This document shows, piece by piece, positions 1 through 7,705 of a stretch of 64,000 bases of DNA (positions are counted from its first letter, which is position 1; every line of letters begins with the position of its first letter). Origin of the DNA: Leishmania infantum JPCM5 (lineage: Eukaryota; Euglenozoa; Kinetoplastea; Trypanosomatida; Trypanosomatidae); assembly GCF_000002875.2 (NCBI RefSeq), contig NC_009418.2, positions 1,538,273 through 1,602,272 of the forward strand. Reading direction: 5' to 3'. Made by a program: the position numbers and the translations under genes. The notes beneath the pieces are model-generated. The model searched no databases, was not told the DNA's origin, and saw only the letters and a program-made list of their open reading frames with translations.

Positions 1-312
1 TGGCTGTGCGTGTCTTTGCTATCTACAGGTGCTCCTCGTCTGCCCCCTCCTCCCCCTTTTCTTCGCTTGTCGCGAACCATTGTGCACAGCCGAACGGGAG
101 CTCTCACACCGATTCACACATCTTCTCCCCCGCGCGCACGCAAGCTCATTCGAAACAGGCTGCGGCTCGCGTGCCTCTCAGTAGTGGGGGGGGCCCTGTG
201 CACTCAGAGCGGACGGCCGCTGTATCACCGCAGCCACACTTGGCGATGGTGGCGGCGCGAACGTAGCCGTGCAGTCAAGAAGAGAGGTGCCAACGTAGGC
301 GTGCGCGCAGGC
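1..312 (+). other. upstream region / 5'UTR of the RGP1-like gene
   Basis: The reading frame of the first gene stays open through this stretch, but it contains no in-frame ATG before position 313. Its translation is Arg/Pro/Ser-rich low complexity, as expected of untranslated sequence. I read it as intergenic sequence plus 5'UTR, with a pyrimidine tract near 28-70. Confidence 0.7.
28..89 (+). promoter_or_regulatory. predicted trans-splice acceptor for the RGP1-like gene
   Basis: A C/T-rich tract at about 28-70 is followed by an AG at 88-89, giving a predicted 5'UTR of about 220 nt before the ATG at 313. It is inferred from the tract-plus-AG pattern only. Confidence 0.45.
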
Positions 313-1749
313 ATGGACTTTTCACTTACCATGAGCGCCGCGCCGCACCGGTTGTGGTATATCGACGGCGACGTGGTAAAGGTACGAGTGAGCCTTACCT
401 GTGTGCCCGGGGCGGCGTCGGGCACACAAATGGAAATGGCGCCGCTGCAACGGGTGCCAAGACACAATTACTTCTCCGTCGATTCCACCGAGGCGGAGTC
501 GCGCGAGACGGATGTGCGTGTGAGACCCCTCGAGGTGGAGCTCCTTGGGCTCGTCGAGCTCGACACCAGTGTCGTGAAGCCCATCAACTGGCCGGCCGCC
601 GTGTCTGAGGAAGAGATTGCGGTGAGCCCCCGTCCTGGCCGAAGCCGATCCGCAGTGATCTACACACTTTACCGCACGGGTAAAAAAACGCTGCAGGAGG
701 ACATGCACTTGAAACGGTACGAGTGCGCTGCCCTAGAGTTCGTCTTTCGCCTTCCGGAGGGGTGCCCGCCGACATTCAAGGGCCGGGGCACCGACTACCG
801 ACATGATATCACCATATCCGCCACCTGGTACCCGGTACGATCGAGCGCCTCTGCAAAGGCGGCCAAACCGCACATCTGCAAGGTGAAGGTGCCGCTGGTG
901 GTCTTCAACAGCGTCGCCGCTGTAGCCCAGCTGCCCCTTCTGTCGCTCTTCCCCCTCCCCCCTAATTCAGCGCTCGTGGCCGAGGACTTCCACTTCCAGG
1001 CGTCCCCACTTGCCGCAGTGCCCACGCCGTGGTTGGCGGCGCCGCTGATGGATGTCATGCACCCGCAGCAGGCACAGCTGCGCACCTCTCTTACGGTGCG
1101 CCATGATGCAAAGGCCACAATGCAGAGCAGCCTGGCTGCCCAACGGCAGCCTCTGTCGCTCATGATACCGTGTGGGGGCGTCAACGTGCTTCAAGTCCAC
1201 CTGCATTCTTCTTGCGTACCCCTCGGCGAATACCTGCAGGGTTCCTTAACTGTGCTGCAGACGAGGCAACGGTCCTGCGACAGCGCCGCTGGCCCAGGCG
1301 CGCAGCGCAAGCAAGACACGGAAGCTCCGGTGCCAGTGTCCGTCACCGCCACCCTGGAGCTGCTCGAATGCGTTACGCCGGAGTGCGCGTTGGCGACAAG
1401 CGACGCCAGCGTGACGGACGCCAAAGAGCACGGCATGGAGAACTTTGTCTGCACGCACAGGCGCGTGATTGATCACGCGGAGTTCTGTGTTCTCGACACC
1501 CCGTGCGTGCCCTTCGAGTTCTCCCTTCCCGTGGGACTGGTGCCCGCCTCCACCATTACCGACATTACTAGCTTTCTGTGGCAGCTCCGCGTGGTGGTGA
1601 TGGTCGTGCCGCGCAAGACACTCGCCCGAACTGCCGCACCGGGCGTCGGCCAACTCGGCCCACTCCTAGCGCCCGTCGCCGGTGTCTTCCCTCTACTCGT
1701 GATGCCGCCATCGGTTCCGTTCAAGGTACGACAGGGTGCTGCGTGCTGA
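313..1749 (+). CDS. RGP1: RGP1-like protein (putative Ric1-Rgp1 Rab6/Ypt6 GEF subunit)
   Basis: This encodes 478 residues. In other eukaryotes RGP1 is an arrestin-fold protein that, with RIC1, activates the Golgi GTPase Rab6/Ypt6 for retrograde transport. The match is by ordered landmarks. An N-terminal beta-rich segment carries a 'DGDVVKVRVSLTCV' strand. Residues 147-157 read LPEGCPPTFKG, the equivalent of the family's 'PPSFRG' turn. A 'VPLVVF' strand, a central 'VPLGEYLQGSLTVL' strand (like the family's 'YRLGEDVVGTL') and an 'FEFSLPVGLVPASTITDITS' segment follow. W423 lies in 'FLWQLRVVV', and a closing 'FPLLVMPPSVPFKV' strand ends the protein. Length is slightly above human RGP1 (about 390 residues). 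The start is the first in-frame ATG and coincides with the N-terminus expected from the family. No catalytic residues are expected. Any arrestin-like adaptor is the alternative, but the full order of blocks favours RGP1. Confidence 0.7.
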   Translation: MDFSLTMSAAPHRLWYIDGDVVKVRVSLTCVPGAASGTQMEMAPLQRVPRHNYFSVDSTEAESRETDVRVRPLEVELLGLVELDTSVVKPINWPAAVSEEEIAVSPRPGRSRSAVIYTLYRTGKKTLQEDMHLKRYECAALEFVFRLPEGCPPTFKGRGTDYRHDITISATWYPVRSSASAKAAKPHICKVKVPLVVFNSVAAVAQLPLLSLFPLPPNSALVAEDFHFQASPLAAVPTPWLAAPLMDVMHPQQAQLRTSLTVRHDAKATMQSSLAAQRQPLSLMIPCGGVNVLQVHLHSSCVPLGEYLQGSLTVLQTRQRSCDSAAGPGAQRKQDTEAPVPVSVTATLELLECVTPECALATSDASVTDAKEHGMENFVCTHRRVIDHAEFCVLDTPCVPFEFSLPVGLVPASTITDITSFLWQLRVVVMVVPRKTLARTAAPGVGQLGPLLAPVAGVFPLLVMPPSVPFKVRQGAAC

Positions 1750-2201
1750 GAAGACATGGAGACGACAGCGTCCGTGGGGACTCTCCTCCCGTGCTCTCCG
1801 CCTTTTGGGTGTGTATGCGCGTCTGCCTGTCTGTGTGTGTGTGTGCGTGTGCGCGCGCTTTTTGACGGCTCCTCTCAACCGCCCATGCCCCTCCCCAGCT
1901 CGTCCGCTTTGGCTCTGTAGGGGCTTCTGCGCCGCCCCTGGTGCGCTGCTCGCTCTCCGTGGCTCTGCGAGCAACAGTCGGTCTCTGTGTGGGCGATGCG
2001 CCTACGCTGCACCGCGTCTCACCTTTGGTGCCATGCCTTCGCCTTAGCGATGTGTCGCTTTCTCTCTCTCGCCAATATGCGTCCTTCCCCACACTCTCCC
2101 TCTGCCCGGCTCAGGTTTCCTACGTCACCCTTATCAGCGAAAAACACAGGCACGCACACACAGGGGGGGGGGCGCGGATTTTGTGTACCGGCGGCACCGC
2201 C
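1750..2201 (+). other. intergenic/UTR stretch
   Basis: Pyrimidine-rich sequence with a short GT-rich run near 1826-1856 and a run of G at 2163-2172 just before the next start codon. I see no gene. Confidence 0.7.
2058..2114 (+). promoter_or_regulatory. predicted trans-splice acceptor for the UFSP gene
   Basis: A long C/T-rich tract ends in 'ggctcag' with the AG at 2113-2114. The predicted 5'UTR is about 87 nt. Confidence 0.55.
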
Positions 2202-3722
2202 ATGGAGGATGTCGTGACCGGCGTTGCCGGCACGGCCTCCTACCCGCTTCATGTCTTGCAACGCAACAAGAAGACCGTCGGCATCGTCGGCGCGGACGCG
2301 CTGGCTGCATTGCCCATGGCAGGTAGTAGCTGCACACATCATCTGGTCACCTCTGACACCGAACTGAAGCCGTTCCTTACAGATTCGCCGGCAGCGGAGG
2401 TGCTGTTCAAGTGGTGCGCGCGCGTCAGCTGCTCTCTGTCCCGCACGCTGAAGCGTCACTGTCTTGTTGTGAAGAATGTGTCGCGCGGCGTCGCAATCTC
2501 TGCACTTCTCGAGGGGGTCCGCAGCGACGATAGCACCGTAGAAACGGTGTGGGCGGACGTTGAGCGCAGCGCGGAGCTGTGGAAAACGCCGTTCACAGGT
2601 GACAGCACCGAAACCCTGCACGTGTACATGATGAGCGTGCCGGAGGTGCCAGATACCATTTCCAACACGCTACATGATATGCCCGGCGTCTCTGCCGCGG
2701 TGCCGGAGTGCAGTCTCGTCACCACCCGCGTCCTTCTTGGGGACTCCGCTAGTGAAATCGTGGCGTCGATTCGGCAGCTTTTCCACCAGTTTCTCGGCAC
2801 TGAGGCGGAGAGCCTCACTGGCACAGAGGTGTGCTGGCCTGCTCCCATGCTCTTCCCTGTCAATGTGCACACCCGCGACGACGCGAGGCGGCGGGCAGAG
2901 CACGCGGCCCTGCGGCTGCCGTATCAGGGTCTTCTGCACCATGAAGATGCCATTCAAGCGTGGTCCACGTGGGACGACCTGCGCCGACAGCACGAGGCAA
3001 AGGACGCTTCCGTCTTTCGTACTGGCGCGGCCTGGGAGCGGCATCTCGCCACCAGCCCGCACCGTGACCTCGCTCCTGCATCCGCACCCTCCATTCCGGG
3101 GGCGGAGACGCTTTTGGTGAGCGGCGCCTACGATTACTACCACTACCGCGTCGACGGCTTCCGCGACGACGGCTGGGGCTGTGCCTACCGTAGCCTGCAA
3201 ACGGTTCTTTCCTGGTTTCAGCACGCCGGTCTCCTACGCGCCGCTATTCCGTCGATCCGGCGCATTCAGGAGATTCTCTACCAGGTGGACCCGGACAAGG
3301 CGAGCAAGAGAGCCTTCGTCGGCTCACGTGACTGGATCGGCAGCTTCGAGATTATGCTGGTGCTGCAGCAGTATTTTCCCGGTCTGGAGTGCACCATCAA
3401 GCGTCTGGAGAGAGGACAAGACCTGGACACGGACTCCTCGGTGCAGTTGCTTCTGATCGAGCACTTCCGCAGCCCACTAGCCGCGCCGGTGATGATAGGA
3501 GGCAGCAGCTACGCGCACACGATCCTCGGCGTCCACATGAACGTCCACACAATGGAGGCGCAGTACCTGATCCTCGACCCGCACTACTCCGCCTACCCAA
3601 CACAGATCAAGACGGCTGTCAGGAAGGGCTACGTGGGGTGGAAAGAGGCCTCAAAGTTTTTTGAGGCGGGCTGCTGGTACAACTTGTGCATCCCACGCGT
3701 TGACCTGTTCGATCCTCGATGA
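2202..3722 (+). CDS. UFSP2: UFM1-specific protease (UfSP2-like, peptidase C78)
   Basis: This encodes 506 residues. UfSPs process the UFM1 precursor and remove UFM1 from targets. The C-terminal third (about residues 305-506) carries the family signature: 'YDYYHYRVDGF' leads into 'DDGWGCAYRSLQTVLSWF' with catalytic Cys327, then 'GSRDWIGSFE', 'APVMIGGSSYAHTILGV', and 'LILDPHYS' with Asp459 and His461, and finally 'GCWYNLCIPR'. All the residues of the Cys/Asp/His centre are present, so it should be active. The roughly 300-residue N-terminal part is divergent but has the 'FPVNVHTR...LRLPYQG' region that precedes the catalytic domain in long UfSP2-type enzymes, which fits UFSP2 rather than the short UFSP1. 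The first in-frame ATG is at 2202; the frame extends upstream only by a non-ATG stretch. A UFM1 pathway including UfSP has been reported in Leishmania. Confidence 0.92.
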   Translation: MEDVVTGVAGTASYPLHVLQRNKKTVGIVGADALAALPMAGSSCTHHLVTSDTELKPFLTDSPAAEVLFKWCARVSCSLSRTLKRHCLVVKNVSRGVAISALLEGVRSDDSTVETVWADVERSAELWKTPFTGDSTETLHVYMMSVPEVPDTISNTLHDMPGVSAAVPECSLVTTRVLLGDSASEIVASIRQLFHQFLGTEAESLTGTEVCWPAPMLFPVNVHTRDDARRRAEHAALRLPYQGLLHHEDAIQAWSTWDDLRRQHEAKDASVFRTGAAWERHLATSPHRDLAPASAPSIPGAETLLVSGAYDYYHYRVDGFRDDGWGCAYRSLQTVLSWFQHAGLLRAAIPSIRRIQEILYQVDPDKASKRAFVGSRDWIGSFEIMLVLQQYFPGLECTIKRLERGQDLDTDSSVQLLLIEHFRSPLAAPVMIGGSSYAHTILGVHMNVHTMEAQYLILDPHYSAYPTQIKTAVRKGYVGWKEASKFFEAGCWYNLCIPRVDLFDPR

Positions 3723-4313
3723 CACGGCACAACATTGTTTCTCTTCCGATCGTGACGAGAGCTGTGGGTGCGGGTGTGTAATTGTGAGCGCGACTCTCTC
3801 TCTTTCTCTCACCTCCAACATGCCACTGCAGCCCGGTGTGGGAGAATGACCGCGCCACCGGCCGAATTGCAAAGCAGCGAAGCCATAAGCCGACATGGAA
3901 AGGCCCACCTATGCACGTGCCGCACGAAGGACGGCGGCTCTTCGCGCCCCTGTCTCGTGCGCGAGTGCAACACGGAAGGCCTTCTTTTCCCCGCGACATT
4001 GCTGACGAGAGCTCTTCGCGATGCGCGCTCTCTTTGTATTGCTCGCTCGGCGACTCGACCACCATCCGAACGACATGTTCTCTCCCTCTTCTTCCCCTCC
4101 CCCCACGCACACATCCATATGCTGGCGTGCGCGTACAAATGTACTCCTCAACGGCCGTACGCATACCGGCCACGGACGTCTGCCCTCGCCTTCCACGCGG
4201 CGTTTCGCATCTCTGCCTTTGCGTCTCACTCTCCATATTGTGTTTTGTCAGCCACCAGCGATCACCTCGCTAGTTGTCTACTCTTCTTCGTGTCTGTGAT
4301 TCTACCGTCCTTC
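3723..4313 (+). other. intergenic/UTR stretch
   Basis: C/T-rich blocks near 3797-3815 and 4076-4106, with no convincing gene. An in-frame upstream extension of the next ORF exists, but its composition is non-coding. Confidence 0.65.
4205..4251 (+). promoter_or_regulatory. predicted trans-splice acceptor
   Basis: A pyrimidine-rich stretch ending in 'tgttttgtcag' (AG 4250-4251) lies 62 nt before the ATG at 4314. Pattern-based inference. Confidence 0.45.
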
Positions 4314-4628
4314 ATGATGCTCCGCCGTGTTGCCGCCAAGACGACGATGGCGGCGGCTGCGCCTCTGCTGTCCAGCACTCGCGCCTACAACATGTTCGTC
4401 TTCAAGGACCCCGTTCGTCGCCCACAGCTGTCGCCGGAGGAGCGCGCCAAGGTGAAGATCAACTACGCTGAATGGCCCGAGGAGTTCCGTGACTACGACC
4501 CGGAGGATCCGTACAAGAACTCACCGGAGATTATTGAGGGGCTCAGTAGCTGGAACCTCTTTCTGTGGGGTGTCGAATGTGCCTTCATCTACCAGTTCTA
4601 CGAGGTGGTCTTCCCCAAGAGCATCTAA
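4314..4628 (+). CDS. short mitochondrial single-pass membrane protein, possible respiratory-complex subunit
   Basis: This encodes 104 residues. The first about 25 residues are basic and Ala/Ser-rich with no acid ('MMLRRVAAKTTMAAAAPLL'), typical of a mitochondrial presequence. A hydrophilic segment follows with an acidic 'EEFRDYDPEDPYKNSP' stretch, then one hydrophobic helix around 'SWNLFLWGVECAFIYQFYEV' close to the C-terminus. This layout (presequence, acidic Tyr/Asp/Pro segment, one helix, short tail) is that of small accessory subunits of respiratory complexes. The 'DYDPEDP' segment followed by 'W' and a helix faintly recalls complex I NDUFB11 or NDUFB8, but the similarity is too short to name it. 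The start is the ATG at 4314 (another ATG follows at 4317); upstream in-frame sequence looks untranslated. Confidence 0.7.
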   Translation: MMLRRVAAKTTMAAAAPLLSSTRAYNMFVFKDPVRRPQLSPEERAKVKINYAEWPEEFRDYDPEDPYKNSPEIIEGLSSWNLFLWGVECAFIYQFYEVVFPKSI

Positions 4629-5873
4629 GCGGTGCGCTGCAGCCAGCAGCCAAACGAAGAAAGAGAGAGGACGACGGATAGCGCGCGGGTACGGAGGTGA
4701 GCTCGAACGCCTTGCCTCTTACGACCATTGTCGGTGTGGGCCTTGCGTCTCTTTGTGCACCCCGCGGTGCCGTCGCGCTAGGCCCTGCCCGCTCAGCCTT
4801 ATCCCCCTCCAACCTTTTTTTTTTTTCGTTGTCGTCACCTTCTCTTCCCCAAAGTTTTTTAGGAAAGCAACTCCGTGGTCGACGCAGCGACGCCGCCGTT
4901 GAAGCATGCCAGGGAGCAGCAACACATGTGGTGTTGTTTCACTGAGCTCGCCTTCTTGCTTGGGTGCTCTGCACACGCTTGCGCACGCCGGTGTTTCACA
5001 TGAGCCACGCAGTCTCCTCCCCGTAGGCGTCGATGGGGAGAGGGGCGCGGGAGCGTGAACATCGCTGCCAGGCAGCGCTCGTCGCATCCCTTCGCCAAGG
5101 AACGCGCAGACCGCGCGCCCTCCTCTGTCTGCCTGTCTGTCTGTCTGAGTGTGTGTGCGCGGGTGCGTATGTAGTAGCAACTGATATGATTAAGGCAAAA
5201 ACATCGATAATACGATAGTTGCCCGCAGGGGAAAGGCCAGGGGATGGAAAGACTCGTGACGAGACGTCGTCTCCCCGGCAGACACTGAGTGCCCACTCTC
5301 GTGCGCAGGCATTACCGCACAGGCATGTGCGCGTGTGTTCCGCGGCGATCTGTGCAGAGCGAGCGCGACACGCCATGCGCACGATGGCATTCAGAGTGGC
5401 TCCCTCGCGCCTTGCGGCTTTTCTCGCACACGGCAGCAACTGCCTGGGCCGCTTCTCCGTGCACGTGTGTGATGGACTCTGTGCTGACGGCAACTGCCGT
5501 GCTTGAACCGTGCTGTGTACGCAGCTTCGACCGATGCTAAAGCCCTCTTCCCACCTGTACGTCTCCGCCTTTCATGGAACTCCTCTGTCTCTCGCTGCGT
5601 GCGCTCCGTCTCTCGAGGAATATGTTGCGCGGCTTGCGCTGGTGCACGCCTCCTCACCTGCCCAGTCGCGTCGCATACGCCTGTATTGCCGTTCTCGGGG
5701 CAAGGCAGTCAATCACGAGAGAGGACGCAGCAGATCGCGGGGGCGGCCTACCACGGCGCGACGCACAAACAGTCGCTGTCGTGAGCGGAAAGTGTCGGTG
5801 GGCTCTGCGCCGCCGTGCACGCATCACATTTGAAAAGCACATATAGACCCTCTGTATACCTAGCGACAACGGG
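4629..5873 (+). other. long intergenic/UTR stretch with an unassigned pyrimidine tract
   Basis: It contains a T-run and C/T-rich tract at about 4796-4850, a CTGT-type run near 5126-5146 and a second C/T-rich tract at about 5538-5618. Short ATG-initiated frames exist (for example 50 codons from 4906), but none shows a motif. I see no supported gene. Confidence 0.6.
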
Positions 5874-6863
5874 ATGCGCGGCTCACGACGCCTGCCGTCG
5901 CTGCGACTTGTGGAGTGTACCGCGGTGCAGTCTAGCAGCGTTTCTCGCCCTCTTGCGCCGCCACCATCCGCACTAATTACTGCCAGTAGGCGTTTCTGCA
6001 TTGGCGCTACGCGCATGTTTTACGCACTGCCCCACCGTCCGCATGCCGTTTCGCCGTCGTCCGCCTCTCATCCTCCCGCCAAGACAGGCGATGAAGCGTG
6101 CTCTGAGAAGGGCGCACTTGAATCGCCGCCTCCGTCCGCTGAAGCTCGAGCCGCATCCGCCACGGTGGCGGCGGCCGCACCGGCAGAGTCGATGCCGTCG
6201 AACACCGCAGGCAAAAGCACAGCGGAGACAACGTCGGCATCGGCGGCGTCCGCCGCCGCCCAGCCCCAGTCGCTACCGATCCAGGACAGTCTCACTCGGC
6301 GCCTCTTCGCCTCGTGGCAGCAAGGTGTGGTGGCCAGCATTGGCGCCGTAATGGGTATCGGCTTCCTTTTATTTTTTCTATACACCCCGGTGAAGGAAGA
6401 CACGGTGCACCACACCGCCGTGGTCGCGTCTGAGGCGCTGGCTGATGCGCGGCTTAAAGGGCAGGCGGTGCAGCTCTCCAAGGATGTCGTGCTGGAGGTG
6501 CTGCGCAATCCCAAGTCTCTCGACGCGACTGTGGACGTCGTTGTCGAGCTGCTGGCGCGCGAAGAGACGAAGATTGCCGTCTCCTCGCTCCTGCAGTCCT
6601 TGTTCGAGGACCACTACACGCAGGAGGTGACGAAGAAATTCGTGTTGCGGGTGGTGCAAGACCCTTGGATTCAGGATCAGCTGCAGATGATCACGGAAGA
6701 ACAGGTGCGCAAGCTTCTCAACAACGCGGCTATTAAGACTGAGCTGTCCAAATTTCTACTCAAGTCGGCGGTGGACTCGCTTGAGAAGCCGCAGCTGCAC
6801 TACGAGGTGGCGAAGGCGATGCGTCACTCTGTCGCGTCGCTCGTGAACTTCTGGTGGACGTGA
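5874..6863 (+). CDS. conserved-type mitochondrial membrane protein with helical repeats, function unknown
   Basis: This encodes 329 residues from the ATG at 5874, or 282 from an ATG at 6015. I do not recognise the family. The N-terminus is Arg/Ser-rich without acids, as in a mitochondrial targeting sequence. About residues 55-135 are an Ala/Ser/Pro/Thr low-complexity linker. One transmembrane helix follows ('VASIGAVMGIGFLLFFLYTP', roughly 151-170). The C-terminal 150 residues form a helical region in which units of about 17-22 residues recur: 'VLEVLRNPKSLDATVDVVVE', 'LLAREETKIAVSSLLQ', 'LFEDHYTQEVTKKFVL', 'VVQDPWIQDQLQMI', 'LLNNAAIKTELSKFLL'. Each has two hydrophobic positions, a turn and then a Val/Leu helix. 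The start is uncertain: a pyrimidine tract ending in AG at 5985-5986 would favour the ATG at 6015. Confidence 0.75.
   Translation: MRGSRRLPSLRLVECTAVQSSSVSRPLAPPPSALITASRRFCIGATRMFYALPHRPHAVSPSSASHPPAKTGDEACSEKGALESPPPSAEARAASATVAAAAPAESMPSNTAGKSTAETTSASAASAAAQPQSLPIQDSLTRRLFASWQQGVVASIGAVMGIGFLLFFLYTPVKEDTVHHTAVVASEALADARLKGQAVQLSKDVVLEVLRNPKSLDATVDVVVELLAREETKIAVSSLLQSLFEDHYTQEVTKKFVLRVVQDPWIQDQLQMITEEQVRKLLNNAAIKTELSKFLLKSAVDSLEKPQLHYEVAKAMRHSVASLVNFWWT
5940..5986 (+). promoter_or_regulatory. possible internal trans-splice acceptor (would favour the ATG at 6015)
   Basis: C/T-rich 'tttctcgccctcttgc' begins a stretch that ends in 'actgccag' (AG 5985-5986), 29 nt before the ATG at 6015 and inside the longer reading frame. 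It competes with a tract at 5538-5618 that would serve the ATG at 5874. Confidence 0.3.
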
Positions 6864-7705
6864 GAGAGCGGCACTGAGTCTTATGAATCTCTCGCGGACG
6901 GTTGATTTCCGTGACCGTGTTTTGCTGAGGCTTGCTGTATCCGCGAGCTGGCTACCTGGCTTAGACAGAGCGAGACGCGGGGCTATTTTTCTCTCATCCC
7001 TCTCTCTGTTTCCGTATCCTTCCACGGCTTCAGCGGATTTGGTCCGCCCTCGCCCATTGTCGGCTTCATGGAAGCCGCAGCAGCAGGTGTCGCGCGCGCC
7101 CCTCTTCCCCCTGCTGCCCGTCTTTGGACGCCTGAAGAGAAAGCTGCGGCCGATCTTCTTCGGCGCGGCTCCATCGGGTGAACTCTCTCGAGCCCTCGCC
7201 GGTACCTACGCGCAGCTCTACGCAACGTCCATGGCTGCCTGAACGACCGCGGTCACTCACCGCTGCGCTGCGCATTATCTCCTTCTACCGAGGCACTGTT
7301 CTGCTGCTGCTTAGCGTTGTTGGCATCAGTACCACCCTGCTCTCGTCACCGCACACGCGTACTGGGCACGGCAGGGCACGTCTGCACATCCCTAGACCTC
7401 AGCGCTTTTCTCACCCTGCCCTCCCACCTCTTCTTCTCTGTTGCCTCATTCTTCTAGTATTGTTGAGCGTGTGCGTGTGTTTCACTGAAGTCACATCGAT
7501 TGCTGTGAAGGGGTTGAACGGGCCGTCAAGAGCCGAACCATCCGTTTCTCACGAAGAAATTGGCCTGTGCACACCAGCACACAGACACACGTCACCTTTA
7601 CGACGCGCTGGCACGGACACCTATCGTCCTCCTCTTGCGTCTTACATTGTGTTTTTTTTTGTTTGTTTGTTTTGCTGGTGCTACTCTAATACGCAGTTTC
7701 TACTC
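6864..7705 (+). other. intergenic/UTR stretch
   Basis: Mixed composition, becoming T- and C-rich towards the next gene. An open frame in phase with the next gene runs from 7178 but has no ATG until 7706. No gene seen. Confidence 0.65.
7626..7696 (+). promoter_or_regulatory. predicted trans-splice acceptor with a very short 5'UTR
   Basis: A strong tract including a T-run and repeated 'gttt' units (about 7650-7674) is followed by the first AG at 7695-7696. The ATG lies at 7706, so only 9 nt of gene-encoded leader would remain after the spliced leader. It also fixes the start codon of the RabGGTase beta gene. Confidence 0.7.

Noticed and set aside
10..312. Upstream extension of the first gene
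   Set aside because: It has no in-frame ATG and low-complexity composition, and the RGP1-type N-terminus begins at the ATG at 313.
4906..5058. 50-codon ATG frame behind a pyrimidine tract
   Set aside because: Too short and featureless to call. Noted only as part of the unexplained tract.
7178..7705. 176-codon N-terminal extension of RabGGTase beta
   Set aside because: It starts at GTG, spans the pyrimidine tract and acceptor, and would make the protein much longer than the family.
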